The notes: generated from the sequence alone by a model not told the origin. Positions 44,855 to 56,142 are shown, numbered from the stretch's first letter. The stretch is DNA of 64,000 bases from Saccharum officinarum (GCA_020631735.1 CM036158.1:82967914-83031913); one strand, 5' to 3'. Made by a program: numbers and translations.

Positions 44855-46734
44855 TCAGACGGTGAGCTGCGGCTGGCAGCGGCCGGCTGCCGCTGCCCCG
44901 ACCGCGGCGGCGGGGTCGTCGTGGTGGTGATCGGACGTGCCGGCGGCGGCGTAGCAGTGGTGCAGCCGGGGCGCCTCCACGGGCGCGGGCGTGTCCAGGT
45001 AGGCCATCTCGCTCTGGAGCACGGCGCAGTAGGAGGCGAAGGCGGCGGGCGTGACGTTGAGGTCGAAGGCGATGCCGAAGAGGAAGTCCACCTCCAAGTA
45101 GTTCATCTCCACCAGGCTGATGCCGCCCACACGCGCGAAGTAGGCGTTGTTGTAGCATCTGCAGCAACGATGGCAACCATCAGCAGCAGGAAACTTTGTT
45201 TTTTCAGATGAAGCTAGTAGTAAAGCACACACAGACAGGCAATAGCGTATCGAAGCGACAAACTATGGACCCGTTTTCGTTTTGGAACACACGACACGAA
45301 TCGTAGGAGTATAGTATTTTTTTTACCAACAAAATGGATAAAAATTCACGCATTTCAGCTGTAGAACCTGTATGTAGCTTGTTTTCGAAGGCGATGTCAG
45401 TTGTATACGACAGACAGGTTGGGTAGGACAATGCAAGGTGAATGTGCTTTGGTAAGAGTGGTGGTGGATCGGCAGGCACTGCTGCCCTGTGGGCGCATCA
45501 GCCTCGGGTTCGACAACTGTCCTTGTGACCAACCCAGTGGCTTGTCTTTGATGCAATGCCAGTTGGAAATAATGACAGAGAAGAAAAGGTTACCCAGATC
45601 GATCTGGGGCCCATGTGCAATTCCAGCCCTGGCTGGTTGCATTGCACAGTCATACGAGTGCGCCAATCACGCCAACGCCAGGGGGGATCACCGCCAGAGT
45701 CGGATTCAAATAAAGCCAGACGGAATACAGGCCAAGCAAACGAAAACTATAGTTACCGAATCAACTGATCATGCATTTTCGAAGCTCACCTATCTGACGA
45801 CCATGACCCTGAATTTATAGTTGGAAATAATGTACTACGGGTGTGTTCACTTCGCGAAAAGTAACCGAAAAGTTACTGTAGCATCTTTCGTTGTTATTTG
45901 GCAAAATTTGTCCAATTATAGACTAACTAGGCTCAAAAGATTCGTCCCGACATTTACAGACAAACTATGCAATTAGTTATCTTTTTTACCTACATTTAAT
46001 GCTCCATGCATGCGTCGAAAGATTTGATGTGATGGGTGGAAGAGGAAATATTTTGGGTTGGGAGGAGAAGTGAACAAGGCCTACATGTCGTTTTCAGAAC
46101 AAATTGTTTCCGAATTCTGAAGTCAACAGTTGTGCGGAATTCAACTTGATCAACAGTTGTGCTAAAGCACTATGTTTTTATTTTTGTTTTCGTGTTTTGA
46201 AGTCAACGGCTGAGCAGAATTCAAATTGATCCACTGTACTTTTTCTGTAAATTTTGCATTTACTCAGCTATACTAGTGAATTCTGGTCCTTCCTGACGAT
46301 CGTTAGCGGTTTACCAACGCCAAAACACAGGTGAATGAAAGGGAGCTAGTAGGCAGCGCGAGCACGTACATGTCGTCGACGAACTTGACGGCGGTGAGGA
46401 CGGAGGTGATGAGGAGGCGGTGGACGTTGAAGGAGTCGACGGCGAGCGCGGGGCGGCGGCGCAGGAAGCGTTCGAGGTAGATGTAGGCGACGACGTAGCA
46501 GGACGGGCTGCAGCAGGCGAAGCGGAAGATGCGCTCCAGGTAGCCGCCGATGGAGATGGCCGGCTTGGTCAGCCCCTGGAACGCCGACACCGGGCGTCCA
46601 GCAGCCGGCGCCGCCGCCGCCGCGCCCTCCTCCGCGGCTGCGTCGTTGCGCTCGGCCACCCGCTGCAGCAGCGCCGACAGGATGGAGACCACCCGCGGCA
46701 CGGCCGCCGCCTCTGCCCCTTCCCCCGTCGTCAT
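44855..46734 (-). CDS. CYCP: P/U-type cyclin (PHO80-like)
   Basis: Two exons, 46734-46370 and 45158-44855, join at a GTACGT donor and a CTGCAG acceptor to give 222 aa. The cyclin box spans the junction: PAISIGGYLERIFRFACCSPSCYVVAYIYLERFL, then NVHRLLITSVLTAVKFVDD, then after the intron CYNNAYFARVGGISLVEMNYLEVDFLFGIAFDLNV. This is the compact PHO80-like box of plant P- (U-) type cyclins, about 200-220 aa long. Members partner cyclin-dependent kinases and link division to nutrient state; no specific partner can be read here. The N-terminal 45 residues are Ala-rich and the C-terminal 50 are His/Ala-rich and variable. A Tourist-like MITE lies in the intron. A TATA-like TTTATAA (46880-46886) is 150 bp upstream of the ATG. 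Confidence 0.93.
45839..46081. mobile_element. Tourist-like MITE in the cyclin intron
   Basis: The ends are GGGTGTGTTCACTTCGC and GAAGTGAACAAGGCC, flanked by TAC on both sides (45836-45838 and 46082-46084). It shares the interior 'aggctcaaaagattcgtc' and 'tacatttaatgctccatgcatgcg' with its relatives in this window. Confidence 0.8.
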
Positions 46735-47815
46735 GGATGGATCGATCGGAATTCAGATGGTGAGTTCTTGGCTGCTGCTGCTTCTTCTTGATACTAGTAG
46801 ATTGCTAGTGGCCGCTTGCTTGCCTTGGGACTTCTTGGGACGCCCTTGGAGTTGGAGGGAGGAGAGGTGATGGTGGTGGTTATAAAGGGTGGGAGGGAAA
46901 ACGCTAGGAAAGGCCGTCGTCGTAAAAAGAAGAAGAAGAAGAAGAAAATGTTTGAGCTTTGCAAGTTGGCATGATTAGCCAGCCAACCAAGCCATCTCCA
47001 TTCTCCCTCAGGACCCTGTCATGGTCTCATGGATGATAGAAGGTCACTTTCTTTTTTCACCCCTGCCCTACGCATTGTAGTGCAGATGGAGGATTTGTCG
47101 GCTGCCAGCAGTAATAAAAGCCTGGCAGCAGGCCCTCTGGTATCCATGGAGTTGGATCGCGTGCCAGGTTGCCTGGATGGACGATGGAGTGATGGACAGG
47201 TCTCGTGGCCTCCACGACCCGGCGCATCCGAAGCTAAGTGAATTTAAACAAATCAAATCATCACCGGGCCGGGGCCGTGCCGCCCGTGCGTCCGCGCTGG
47301 CATGTCGCTGTTACAGAGAGATGAGAACGGAGAAGACGGCAGTTTCAGAGTTGGCTACCCAGCCCAGCCTGATGACGATGTCTGTTTCCATGTCATTTCC
47401 GCAGCTGTTAGTGTGTTACTGTTAGGTAAGTAGGCAGTGAGCCAGTGAGTGATCTCGATGCTGCGCGCTCCGGTTCACCGAGAATTAGGTGTTCCGCAGC
47501 AGCAGCAGTTTCGGCGGCCAGGTACCGTACGGTATCTGTGCAACTTCTCTTGGTTTTTTTTTTCACACGCCCATCTCGTGCGTCCTAGCATGGCTGATGA
47601 TGGCTGCCAAACATTTTCCGTGCGCGGCTCACCGCCGGGTTCAGTGTTCCACTCCTAGTAGTACTTGTGTCTGCCCTTGATGAAGTGCTTCAGACGGTAC
47701 AACGTTTTCCTAACGGATTTCGTGTTGAATTGAACAGACAGCAGCAGGTCCCAGTCAGTGATCAGTTAGTCAACTCGATCGAGAGTGTGTCGGTGTCAGC
47801 TGCAGCGTGCGGTAA
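46735..47815. other. Cyclin promoter and intergenic region
   Basis: The first 200 bp upstream of the cyclin ATG contain the TATA-like box and purine-rich (GAAGAA) runs. Beyond about 47000 the sequence is unique and has no supported gene. Several short ORFs of 60-80 codons lack recognisable domains. Confidence 0.45.
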
Positions 47816-48673
47816 GACTATCCGCACTCATGAACCTCTATATTCATCCTCTAAAAAGAATATTCTATCCTAGTCACCACAAAATATACCGTTTCTCCGT
47901 ACTCATCCATACTCTATATTCATCCTCTATACCAACTACCAGCTGGTGAGGTCCAGCTGTCATTCTCTCTTTTCTCTCTCCTCTATAAATTTTCCTCCCA
48001 ACGGCTCTCTCTCCTCTATCCGTTTCCTCCCCCACTGCTCTCTTCCCCACCACGCCCGCGCGGCCCGGCGGCGGCGCTCCCCCGCGCGGCCGGCGGCGGC
48101 GCTCCCCCGCGCGGCTCGGTGGAGCTCGCCCGCGCGGCGCCACCACCTCCTCCTCCACGCCTCGTCCTTCTTCACCGCGCGAGCGGAGCAGGGGCGGCGT
48201 CGGGGCCGGAGCAGGCGGGCGCGGCTCCGGAGCAGGCGCGGTGGAGCGGCGTGCGGGCTCCGGCGTGGCCTCGGCGAGCGCGCGGGCTCCGGCGCGGCTC
48301 CGGCGCGGGCGCGGGGAGCGCCACCGCCTCCTCCGGCTCCGGCGAGGGCGCGCAGCGGCTGGCAGGCGGCCCGGCGGCGCGAGCGAGCAGCGGTCAGGCG
48401 TGGACGGCGCTCCTTGGCGGGCGGCGCGCGGACGCTGACGGGCGCGGCGGACGGGCATCGGCGGCCTCCTCTCTTTCTCTCTCCACGGCAGCCTCCTCTC
48501 TCCTCGGTTTCCTCTCCACGTGTGCGGGTAGCGCTCGTCCGCTATACCTCCGCTGCTCCGCTAGATATAGCGGACGGGTGGCCGTTCCGGATGGTTTACC
48601 GGACAGCGCTGCGGAGCTTTTCATACGGTATATGAGTTTAGCGTTTCATTTAGAGTATGCAGTGCGGTCAGTC
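47816..48673. mobile_element. PIF/Harbinger-like element with a GC-rich payload
   Basis: The 858-bp unit starts GACTATCCGCAC and ends GTGCGGTCAGTC, with TAA on both sides (47813-47815 and 48674-48676). The outer 200 bp resemble the 440-bp element at 51213-51652 (tatattcatcctctata words). The centre (about 48040-48540) is extremely GC-rich with long ORFs in several frames on both strands, a sign of composition more than coding. It may be captured host sequence, but no gene was recognised. Confidence 0.7.
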
Positions 48674-48730
48674 TAAGGCCTCCGATCCTCTGCAGCAGTC
48701 GTCAGCAGTGACAGGTAAATACTAATGCCT

Positions 48731-48978
48731 GGGGGGCGTTTACATGCCAAAAATTTTGCCAAAATTTTCAGATTCTCCGTCACATCGAATCTTTGAACAC
48801 ATGCATGAAGAATTAAATATAGATAAAAAATAAAACTAATTACGCAGTTTAGACGAAATGGACGAGACAAATCTTTTAAGTCTAATTAGACCATGATTGG
48901 ACAATATTTACCAAATAACAACGAAACTGCTAAAGTAGCGTTTCGCCAAAAAATTTGCCAACTAAACAGCCCCCCGGA
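48731..48978. mobile_element. Tourist-like MITE
   Basis: The ends are GGGGGGCGTTTACATGCC and GCCAACTAAACAGCCCCCC. The interior (acatcgaatctttgaacac, aaataacaacgaaactgct) matches the copy at 55902. The target duplication is unclear. Confidence 0.7.
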
Positions 48979-49426
48979 CAAAGAACACATTTGAAATGGC
49001 AGTGTGGATCGAGAATAGTACAGTGACAGATAAATATGGTTATTCATCATGAGGAAATTAAAGAAAAGCCAGGGAAGGAAGGAAGGAAGGAAGCATGCGA
49101 ATATGAGATGCCTGTGTGGAACAGACATCTGGTTGGATCATTCTCGCACGCCGGGACGACACGACAGGCTTGCTGCCCTGGCGCGGTCATGCCAATGCCA
49201 TGCCATGCCGCGCAACAGTACGGCGCGTGCATGCAGCAGTAACATGCACGCTGTTCAGCACGTCGCGGGGCGAGAGCGTCCACCATCCACGCATGTGGCA
49301 GCTGCCTCTGCCTGCCTGCACCATCACCCCAAGCAACGGACAGCGAAAGTGTTGGTCCGAAACTCCGATCCCTTCACATTCGCTTGTTAAAGAGAAGCTG
49401 CAGGTGGATAGGTGGAATGGAACATA
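48979..49426. other. Intergenic, nothing recognised
   Basis: About 450 bp hold a short GGAA repeat run near 49073-49092 and no supported gene. Confidence 0.45.
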
Positions 49427-49669
49427 GGGTGTGTTCACTTCCCATGCAAACCCAAAATATTTTCTCTTTCACCTATCACATCGAATCTTTAGACGCATGT
49501 ATGGAACATTAAATTTAGGTAAAAAAGATAACTAATTGTATAGTTTTTCTGTAAATGTTGAGACGAATCTTTTGAGCCTAGTTAGTCCATAGTTAGACAA
49601 ATTTTGCCAAATAACAACGAAATGTGATACAGTAACTTTTCACCCACTTTTCACCGACTGAACACACCC
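49427..49669. mobile_element. Tourist-like MITE
   Basis: The ends are GGGTGTGTTCACTTCCC and GACTGAACACACCC. It shares the interior 'acatcgaatctttagacgcatg' and 'agacgaatcttttgagcc' with the family copy in the cyclin intron, here in the opposite orientation. The exact boundaries are uncertain by 1-3 bp. Confidence 0.75.
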
Positions 49670-49751
49670 CTAGCTTAGCTAGCTAAAACACTTGTTAAAG
49701 ATTACTGATAGCGGCTGTACGCATAGGACTCTCTCTCTAAGACGTACGTCT

Positions 49752-50310
49752 AGAGACGGCAACGGGTACCCGAAACCCGAGTACCCGACGGGTATTACCC
49801 GATAAAGAGACGGGTATGGAATGAATTTTCTACCCGTGGGTACGTTATTGGACAAAATCCTATACCCATCGGGTATGCGGGTACGGGTGCGGGTGTATAC
49901 TATCCATACCCGCATACCCGCGGGTAAGACATACCCGCAAAAATAACTAGTCAACCTCAGTTATTTTAGCGCATATAAGTCATGAATTTGGCCCATTGAG
50001 ACATCCACTATATTTCTAGTAGATTGCCTTTGTTGTAATGATGCTAATAATATTTGTTAGCATGTTTGTAACTTGTTGGAAGCTTAGAATGATTTATTTT
50101 TGTATGTGACTATTTGATATTTTTAGGTAATTTTTGGGTATGCTATCGGGTACGGGTTACCCGTCGGGTGAGAATTACCCGGCGGGTACGGGTATGGAAC
50201 TATTTTTTTACCCGCATGCGGGTACGGGTAACCCGACGGGTAAAGTTTTGCGGGTACGGGTACGGGTACGGGTGGGCACTACCCGTCGGGTATGTACCCG
50301 TTGCCATCTT
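49752..50310. mobile_element. Mutator-like MITE built of GGGTACCCG words
   Basis: The inverted ends are AGAGACGGCAACGGGTAC and GTACCCGTTGCCATCTT. An 11-bp direct duplication GACGTACGTCT flanks it (49741-49751 and 50311-50321), a Mutator-range size. The arms are packed with CGGGTACGGGTA / TACCCG words and the middle is AT-rich. There is no ORF of interest: the reading frames across the arms give RVRV-type repeats. A damaged relative lies at 31424-31618. Confidence 0.85.
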
Positions 50311-50321
50311 GACGTACGTCT

Positions 50322-51209
50322 GAGGAGGAGGAATATGCCCACAGGAGATGAAGAGAGAGCACATGATAGACACCTTGGCTTGGCACGTTGCTGCTATGCA
50401 TGCAAGCGCAACGGGTTCATGTGTCAGCTGCTCTTCGCTGCAATTGTCTGCTTGCCCCGGGCCGGGCCTTTCCGGATTTAATAACCGATTTTATCGGATC
50501 CGTGGTCGGTGGTCCAGCATCCCGCTGCCTGCCTGATCCATGCATAATGTGGCCAGGAGACTAGTTTAATTATCCCGCCACTAATCAAAGGCCTCTGCCC
50601 TCTGGTAGTTCCCTCACGTAAACTCCTCCTCCGTAGTCCGTACTCACCATCTTGCAATCGCGCGCGCAAAAGCCGGCCTGATCATGCAGATGCATGCTAG
50701 CTGCCTGTACTGCACTGCACGCATCATATCCTTGCCTGTGCGCAGGGCCTCAGATGCTAATCATCGATCACATGCAGCAAAGACACATCGGTTGTTTAAT
50801 TAATTGTGTCGTTTCGTTTTTCTAATCTAATTAAAGATGGAGAAAGGGCGAGAGAGGAACGTACTGGAGGAGTGTGTGCGTCGCATGACACGAGATCCCA
50901 TCTAGTATGTGCATGCTCCTGCCAGGCAAATATAGCAGCAGCAGCACAGCTAGCTAGCGATTGTTCAGTTTGCAGCAGCGCATCGTCCTATCTATCATGA
51001 GCAGGGCAGGGGCTGAGGGGCAGGGGCCGAGGGACAGGCGGACAGCATCTAGTCTCCCGCGTGCGAAAGCCACGCTTAGTGATGCTCTGCTCGGTTGCTT
51101 GATGGTCGCTTGCCTGTTTTAGCTGACCGACGGCGATCAGCGGCCAAACTTTACTGCGAGAATGCCAATGCCAGCGTGCATACAGGTCGGCAATCCGCAC
51201 GCACAAGTC
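50322..51209. other. Intergenic, nothing recognised
   Basis: There is no repeat signature beyond a few short GC-rich patches, and no supported gene. ORFs here are short and lack domains. Confidence 0.45.
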
Positions 51210-51212
51210 TTA

Positions 51213-51652
51213 GACTACCCGCACTTATGGACCTCTATATTCATCCTCTATACGTCCTAGTCAGCAAGATTCTATCCTCTATACTCAATTTTCCCGCATC
51301 CATCCATCCTCTATATCATCATCTATCCACTCTATCCACTGTGGGACCCACTTACCACTTTATCTAAATATATTCATGTGTGATCTAGTTTTGAAGGATT
51401 TATTGAGACGAATTTAATGGTGCAATCAAAATTTAATTTGAATTTTTGGTTTATGAGTTATAGCATTTTTTCCTTTGTTTAGTTAGTGTGGCCCGCCACT
51501 ATTGAGTATAAAGTAAGCACAGTACTACTCTAAATATAGAGTGAGAGAAAGGATAGAGTATCGTTTTAGAGTATCCAGTGCAGCAGTTTTTACTCTATAT
51601 TCATACTCTAAAGCTTTAGAGTATCGTTTTAGAGTACCCAATGCACACAGTC
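51213..51652. mobile_element. PIF/Harbinger-like MITE
   Basis: The 440-bp unit starts GACTACCCGCAC and ends ATGCACACAGTC, with TTA on both sides (51210-51212 and 51653-51655). It is related to the larger element at 47816-48673 but has no GC-rich payload. Confidence 0.78.
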
Positions 51653-52053
51653 TTATCTGTCTTCACAATGGCGTCCCGGAGTGAAGGAGTCAAGGAGCCC
51701 AGCAGGCAGCAGACCAATTCGTTCGTCGGCTGCCTGGCGGTTGCCAGTGAGCAAGCGATGACAGAGTCCCGCCCAGCGATTGAGAATTTTTTTTTATTTT
51801 TAGCCCAAATTTGAAACAAATTTTAAATTTAACCCGTCTTTCAAAAAAATTTTAAATCTAACCCGTTTGGCCCCGCCACCATGCATGGCGGGGCAAATGC
51901 ACTGAACCCCGCCATGCATGGTGGCGGGGTACAGATCCGACGTGGCAGGGGTGGCAGACCACCTCGCCAGCGTGGCAGGGGTGTACCCCGCCATGATCCA
52001 TGGCGGGGTTGCCCTAACCCGCCATGATGCATGGCGGGGTACACCCCCGGCCA

Positions 52054-52256
52054 TATAAAAGCCCGGGCACTTCTTGTTTTTGGTCATTCACCCATTCCAT
52101 TTCCCGCAGCGCTCTAGAACTGAGCTCCCTCACCCATTCCATTTCTCCGGCGTCCCTCCGTCGTCCCCGTCAGGTATCGGCCCATCGTCGCTCCTTGTTC
52201 CGGCCACCCCTTCTTTGTGTGTATCGTTTTGTGTTGAAATCGTTTCGTTTTTTTAG
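52054..52256 (+). promoter_or_regulatory. TATA box, leader and leader intron of the GRF gene
   Basis: TATAAAA at 52054-52060 follows the left TIR directly. A leader exon probably runs from about 52085 to the donor at 'gtcag/gtatcgg' (52171/52172). The acceptor 'tttttttag' ends at 52256, immediately before the ATG. Confidence 0.6.
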
Positions 52257-54142
52257 ATGGAGGACTCGTATCGTGAGTCGATTTGGAGGAAAAAGGGTCG
52301 TCCTAGAGAGATGTACCCCGACGTGTCTTGTAAGGATGCGCCCGTTCCTCCCGAGGAACCTATACCTAACTGTGATTGTGGTCATCCGGCACACGTGGGC
52401 CAGTCGAGGCATCCCGATACTGCGGCTCGTTGCTTCTACACATGTTATAGTTGTAGCGTAAGTAATTGTTCCCTTTGTTGTTCTTATTGGTTGCTGATGT
52501 TGTATTCGCGATGAGATAATTGAAACTTTTGTATAGCCCTACTTTCGGTGCTTTTTTTTCCAATGGATCGATGGCCCGGACAAGTTTGATCCAAGGATTC
52601 TCCTTTTCTACCCCGGCATTGATCATTGCAAGCGTGAGGTGTTCACTCGCTGGGTTCCGCCCCCTCCAAACCCTCCTCCTATGACGGACGAAGAGAAGGC
52701 CGTAGCATCGGCACGGCGGCTCGAGGATCCTCCAAAGTGTCTTTGCGGAGAGCAAGCCGTGATAAACCCACGCAATGAACAAGAGTTCATTTGTCCTCTA
52801 CGACATGAGGTAAGGTTTGAGTGTACCTTGGAATGTCACGTTCTATATGTGTGTTTTACTGTTTTGATTTTGTAGGATCATGATATGCCAAAGTGCCGTT
52901 TCAAGGAATGGATCTATGGTCCAAAGAGCCATTGGCCGGAGGCGGAGAAGAATGTGGAGGTGCCAGACTGGAAGAAGAAGAGGAGGTCTATTGCCCCTCC
53001 TGTGATGTGCAAATGTGGTGTTGAAGCTAGCTACGGCCTTGTCCCTTCAGGCCTTGGTATTGGGCACTTCTGTGGCCACATGATCGATTATGACGAGGTT
53101 TGCTAGGACTGTTGACAGTTGGCGGTAATGGTTTATTTTGTTAACTCTGGTACGCTAACTTTGTATTCATCTATTTGTTGCGACAGAGCACTCAGAAATG
53201 CAAGTGGGAATCATATTATGATGTGTATAATTTCAAGAATGAGTATAAGACAATGGTAGCAGTTCGCAATAGCAGAGGATATCCTGCAAGCTACGTCACA
53301 GATTTCGTTAAGAGCCACAAGAAGAAAATGCTACGACGGGCCCAAGAGCTACGTGTTCGTAACCCGGAGAGTATTGCGTGGAAGAAGTGGTACGAGCAAA
53401 AGAAGAAGGATGTAGAGGAGTACCAGGCACGGAAGGCTGAAGAGGATGCAAGGAAGGCTGCAGAGGAGGCTGCGAGAGCAGAGATGCAAGGCTTGAACGA
53501 TACTATTGACTCATTATGTGCGAGTGAGTCATTGCGTTTTTGGAAAGTCAAACTTCTTTGTTTTACTGTCAATAAAGTCATTGCAAAGATCCTGTTAATT
53601 GTTTGCATTTTGTACTTGCAGGGATTGGATGCACCGGCGGCTGGGAAGCAGATATGGCTCGTGCTAGGTACACGGAGAATAGGACAGTAAAGCGGCACGC
53701 AGGAGTTGGTGGCACCGCAAGTCGTTCGATTATGGTTGATGAGGAGGCCGAGCCGGAGGAAGACGACGACACCGGGAGGATAGGCGAGCTCATTCGTCTA
53801 GCCGAAGAATTGGGCTACCCTCAGGACGAGGATGCGTACGACATGGGAAGGATAGCCGAGCTACTTCGTCTTGCAGAGGAGTTAGGACCGATGCCCGAGG
53901 AGGATGTTGCAGCGTACCAGAGCCATAAGACACCGTTGTTCGACTCATGGGGGCCAACTGACATGACCCAAGAAGAGGCCGAGTTGTACTCTCAGGCCGC
54001 GGACGAGGCGGAGGCGGCTTACTACCGGCGTCAGGCTTCTGAAGCCAAGTCAGTCGAGGCCACCAAGGGTAAGGAGGTGGTAGTGGAGGATCCAGAGTCC
54101 GAAGACGAGTTGCTTACGCAGTGGTGCACGCAATTTGATTGA
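52257..54142 (+). CDS. GRF-like zinc-module protein carried by the TIR element
   Basis: Coding exons 52257-52457, 52537-52809, 52876-53097, 53187-53523 and 53622-54142 join in frame with consensus splice sites to give 517 aa with no stop. Three related Cys modules follow each other: about residues 39-75 (CDCG ... RCFYTC ... CFFFQWIDG), 135-171 (CLCG ... FICPLRHE ... CRFKEWIYG) and 203-241 (CKCG ... HFCGHM ... CKWESYYD). The first fits the GRF zinc-finger pattern, which in other proteins binds single-stranded nucleic acid. A charged coiled coil (about 300-335) and an acidic C-terminal region with a duplicated GRIGELIRLAEELG / GRIAELLRLAEELG motif follow. No nuclease or DDE motif is visible. 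It sits alone within the TIRs. I do not know its function; an accessory or regulatory role for the element, or a captured host gene, are both possible. Confidence 0.8.
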
Positions 54143-54766
54143 CGTACAAGTGTCTTTGTAATAATTTAAATTGTCACGTCTTCACGTTGTCGTTGTTAGT
54201 GGTTGTCGTTTGTAGTGGCGTACAAACTTTGTGTCGTGTACTTTGTCAGTGTTGTACTTTGAAACATGTCGTTGTAATATTTTCGTTATCACATCGTCAT
54301 TCGTTTCATTTGTTGGTCCAGTCACTAAGATTGTTATGTGGTTTATCGCGGCAGTGTATAAATACAGTTTCTTAGTGCAGCGGTCGAAGTTTCAGGTCAA
54401 CCCCGCCATGGGTGGGGGCGGGTTAGGGGTACCCATGGCGGGGTTGCCTGAAACTTCGGCCGCGCAAGAACTGCGTTTCGTTTTGCGACCACTGATCGTC
54501 ACAAATGCAGGAAGTCATTTACAGCAAGTTTATGGCAGGGGTCGAATCGAAATTAGTTAACGACAACGGATCGTCACAAATAATTAGGTCAACGGATCGT
54601 CACAAAGATTAAACGAGTGTTACCAACTACATTAGTCGAACCGAAATAACCAAGTGGAGTACTGATGATAATATGTGTCCGGCGTCTGCTACTCTACTAA
54701 TCGCCTGGGGTGTAGGGGTCTGCTACTCTACTAAGCCGCGCCCCGCCGTGGCCGGTGGCGGGGTAT
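54143..54766 (+). other. 3' part of the TIR element
   Basis: This is noncoding sequence downstream of the GRF gene with the short direct repeat 'aacggatcgtcacaaa' near 54560-54610 and an inverted pair of CCCCGCCATGG-type motifs near 54397-54447. Pyrimidine-rich runs at 54170-54330 are probably the 3' untranslated region. Confidence 0.5.
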
Positions 54767-54999
54767 ACCCCGCCATGGATCATGGCGGGGTACACCCCTG
54801 CCACGCTGGCGAGGTGGTCTGCCACCCCTGCCACGTCGGATCTGTACCCCGCCACCATGCATGGCGGGGTTCAGTGCATTTGCCCCGCCATGCATGGTGG
54901 CGGGGCCAAACGGGTTAGATTTAAAATTTTTTTGAAAGACGGGTTAAATTTAAAATTTGTTTCAAATTTGGGCTAAAAATAAAAAAAAATCGCGATTGA

Positions 55000-55901
55000 T
55001 TGGGTTGGCGTTGGCACCAGCGAGCCAAAAAAACCTAGCCCGACCCAACTGTTCTATTCTAGGCCCAATGGACAGACTGGGATAAGCAAGATTCGCTTCG
55101 AGCCCAAAACAGATGCACGATTGTGTTAAGAATCGGCCCACGTATGGATGTTCACATCCATTTTCCCATCCCGATCCAATAAAACAGATGCGAGGACAAG
55201 GTACTACATGGCAGAATAATCCGTTTCCCTAGCCCTTAAGAGTAAATTATTATTTAGAGAATCCTTTGAATAGAAATCGTTCTATATATCTTTCCATCCT
55301 TCAGCAGCTTCTTTATACCTTGTGCGCACTCTAAAGAGACAACTTCGCTCTTTAATTTAGGCTAGCGATAAATTCGAAATAGAGGATGATAATAATAAGA
55401 CCAACTCTAAAAGTATTTTTATATCTTCCCTGATTAATATGATGGAGACCGTGCGGCAGGCGGCAAGCAGTCACTTTGAATATGAAATCATTAATATGAT
55501 AGAGATTTTGATGAAAAAAGACTTTCCAACAGATTCTTTAATTAAAATTTCAAATACAGCCATCCTCTATTATGAATTTCTCGCTATCTAAGATAGAGAG
55601 CGAGCTGACTTTTTAGAGTGCTCATAAGATACAGAGACGTTGTTGGAGAGTGAAAAGATATAGATGGCGATTTTTATTTAAATGGCTTCAAATGGTGATT
55701 TAGAGAGTAAATTTAAGAAGACTCTTGGAGATGCTAACTGCAGTAATGGATCAAGTCATCAAGGCATGCCCCATGTTCTCTTAGAAACAGACTCAACAAT
55801 TCTAGTAGAGGCTCTCTAGTCCAATACCTATGATTTCTCAGTTGACAGTATTCTTATTAGAGAAGCAAATCTATGACAACTTTTTTCCTCAGTTGCCAAG
55901 G
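55000..55901. other. Intergenic, nothing recognised
   Basis: This is AT-rich DNA with short ORFs only and no repeat signature that I recognise. Confidence 0.45.
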
Positions 55902-56142
55902 CCCAGTTTAGATCCAGAAAATTTTGCAAAAGAACAGTAGATTCCCCGTCACATCGAATCTTTAGACGCATGCATGAAGCATTAAATATAGATAAAAAAA
56001 TAAAACTAATTACACAGTTTAGACGAAATGGACGAGACGAATCTTTTAAGCCTAATTAGACCATGATTGAACACTAGTTGCCAAATAACAACGAAAATGC
56101 TACAGTTGCATTTTGCCAAAAATTTTGGCAACTAAACAAGGC
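55902..56142. mobile_element. Tourist-like MITE upstream of the PRA1 gene
   Basis: The ends are GGCCCAGTTTAGATCC and GGCAACTAAACAAGGC. The interior (acatcgaatctttagacgc, gacgagacgaatcttttaag) matches the family copy at 48731. The target duplication is unclear. Confidence 0.7.

Larger units (their letters stand above)
51784..54991 (+). mobile_element. TIR element carrying a GRF-type zinc-module gene
   Basis: The terminal inverted repeats of 225 bp (51784-52008 and 54767-54991) agree except for about one base at the very tip. They are flanked by an 8-bp duplication GCGATTGA (51776-51783 and 54992-54999). The ends are T-rich (GAATTTTTTTTTATTTTTAG) followed by several copies of a CCCCGCCATGCATGG palindrome. 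The interior holds one spliced gene and a third pair of CCCCGCCATGG-type palindromes near 54397-54447. No transposase is present, so it must be mobilised in trans by a Mutator- or hAT-type enzyme. The long TIRs suggest Mutator, while the 8-bp duplication is one short of the Mutator norm. Confidence 0.85.

Noticed and set aside
47874..48676. Overlapping long ORFs of the GC-rich PIF-like element
   Set aside because: Open in many frames on both strands, with no domain and extreme GC, so likely not coding.
49752..50310. ORFs with RVRVTRRV-type repeats
   Set aside because: They come from the repeated GGGTACCCG words of a MITE.
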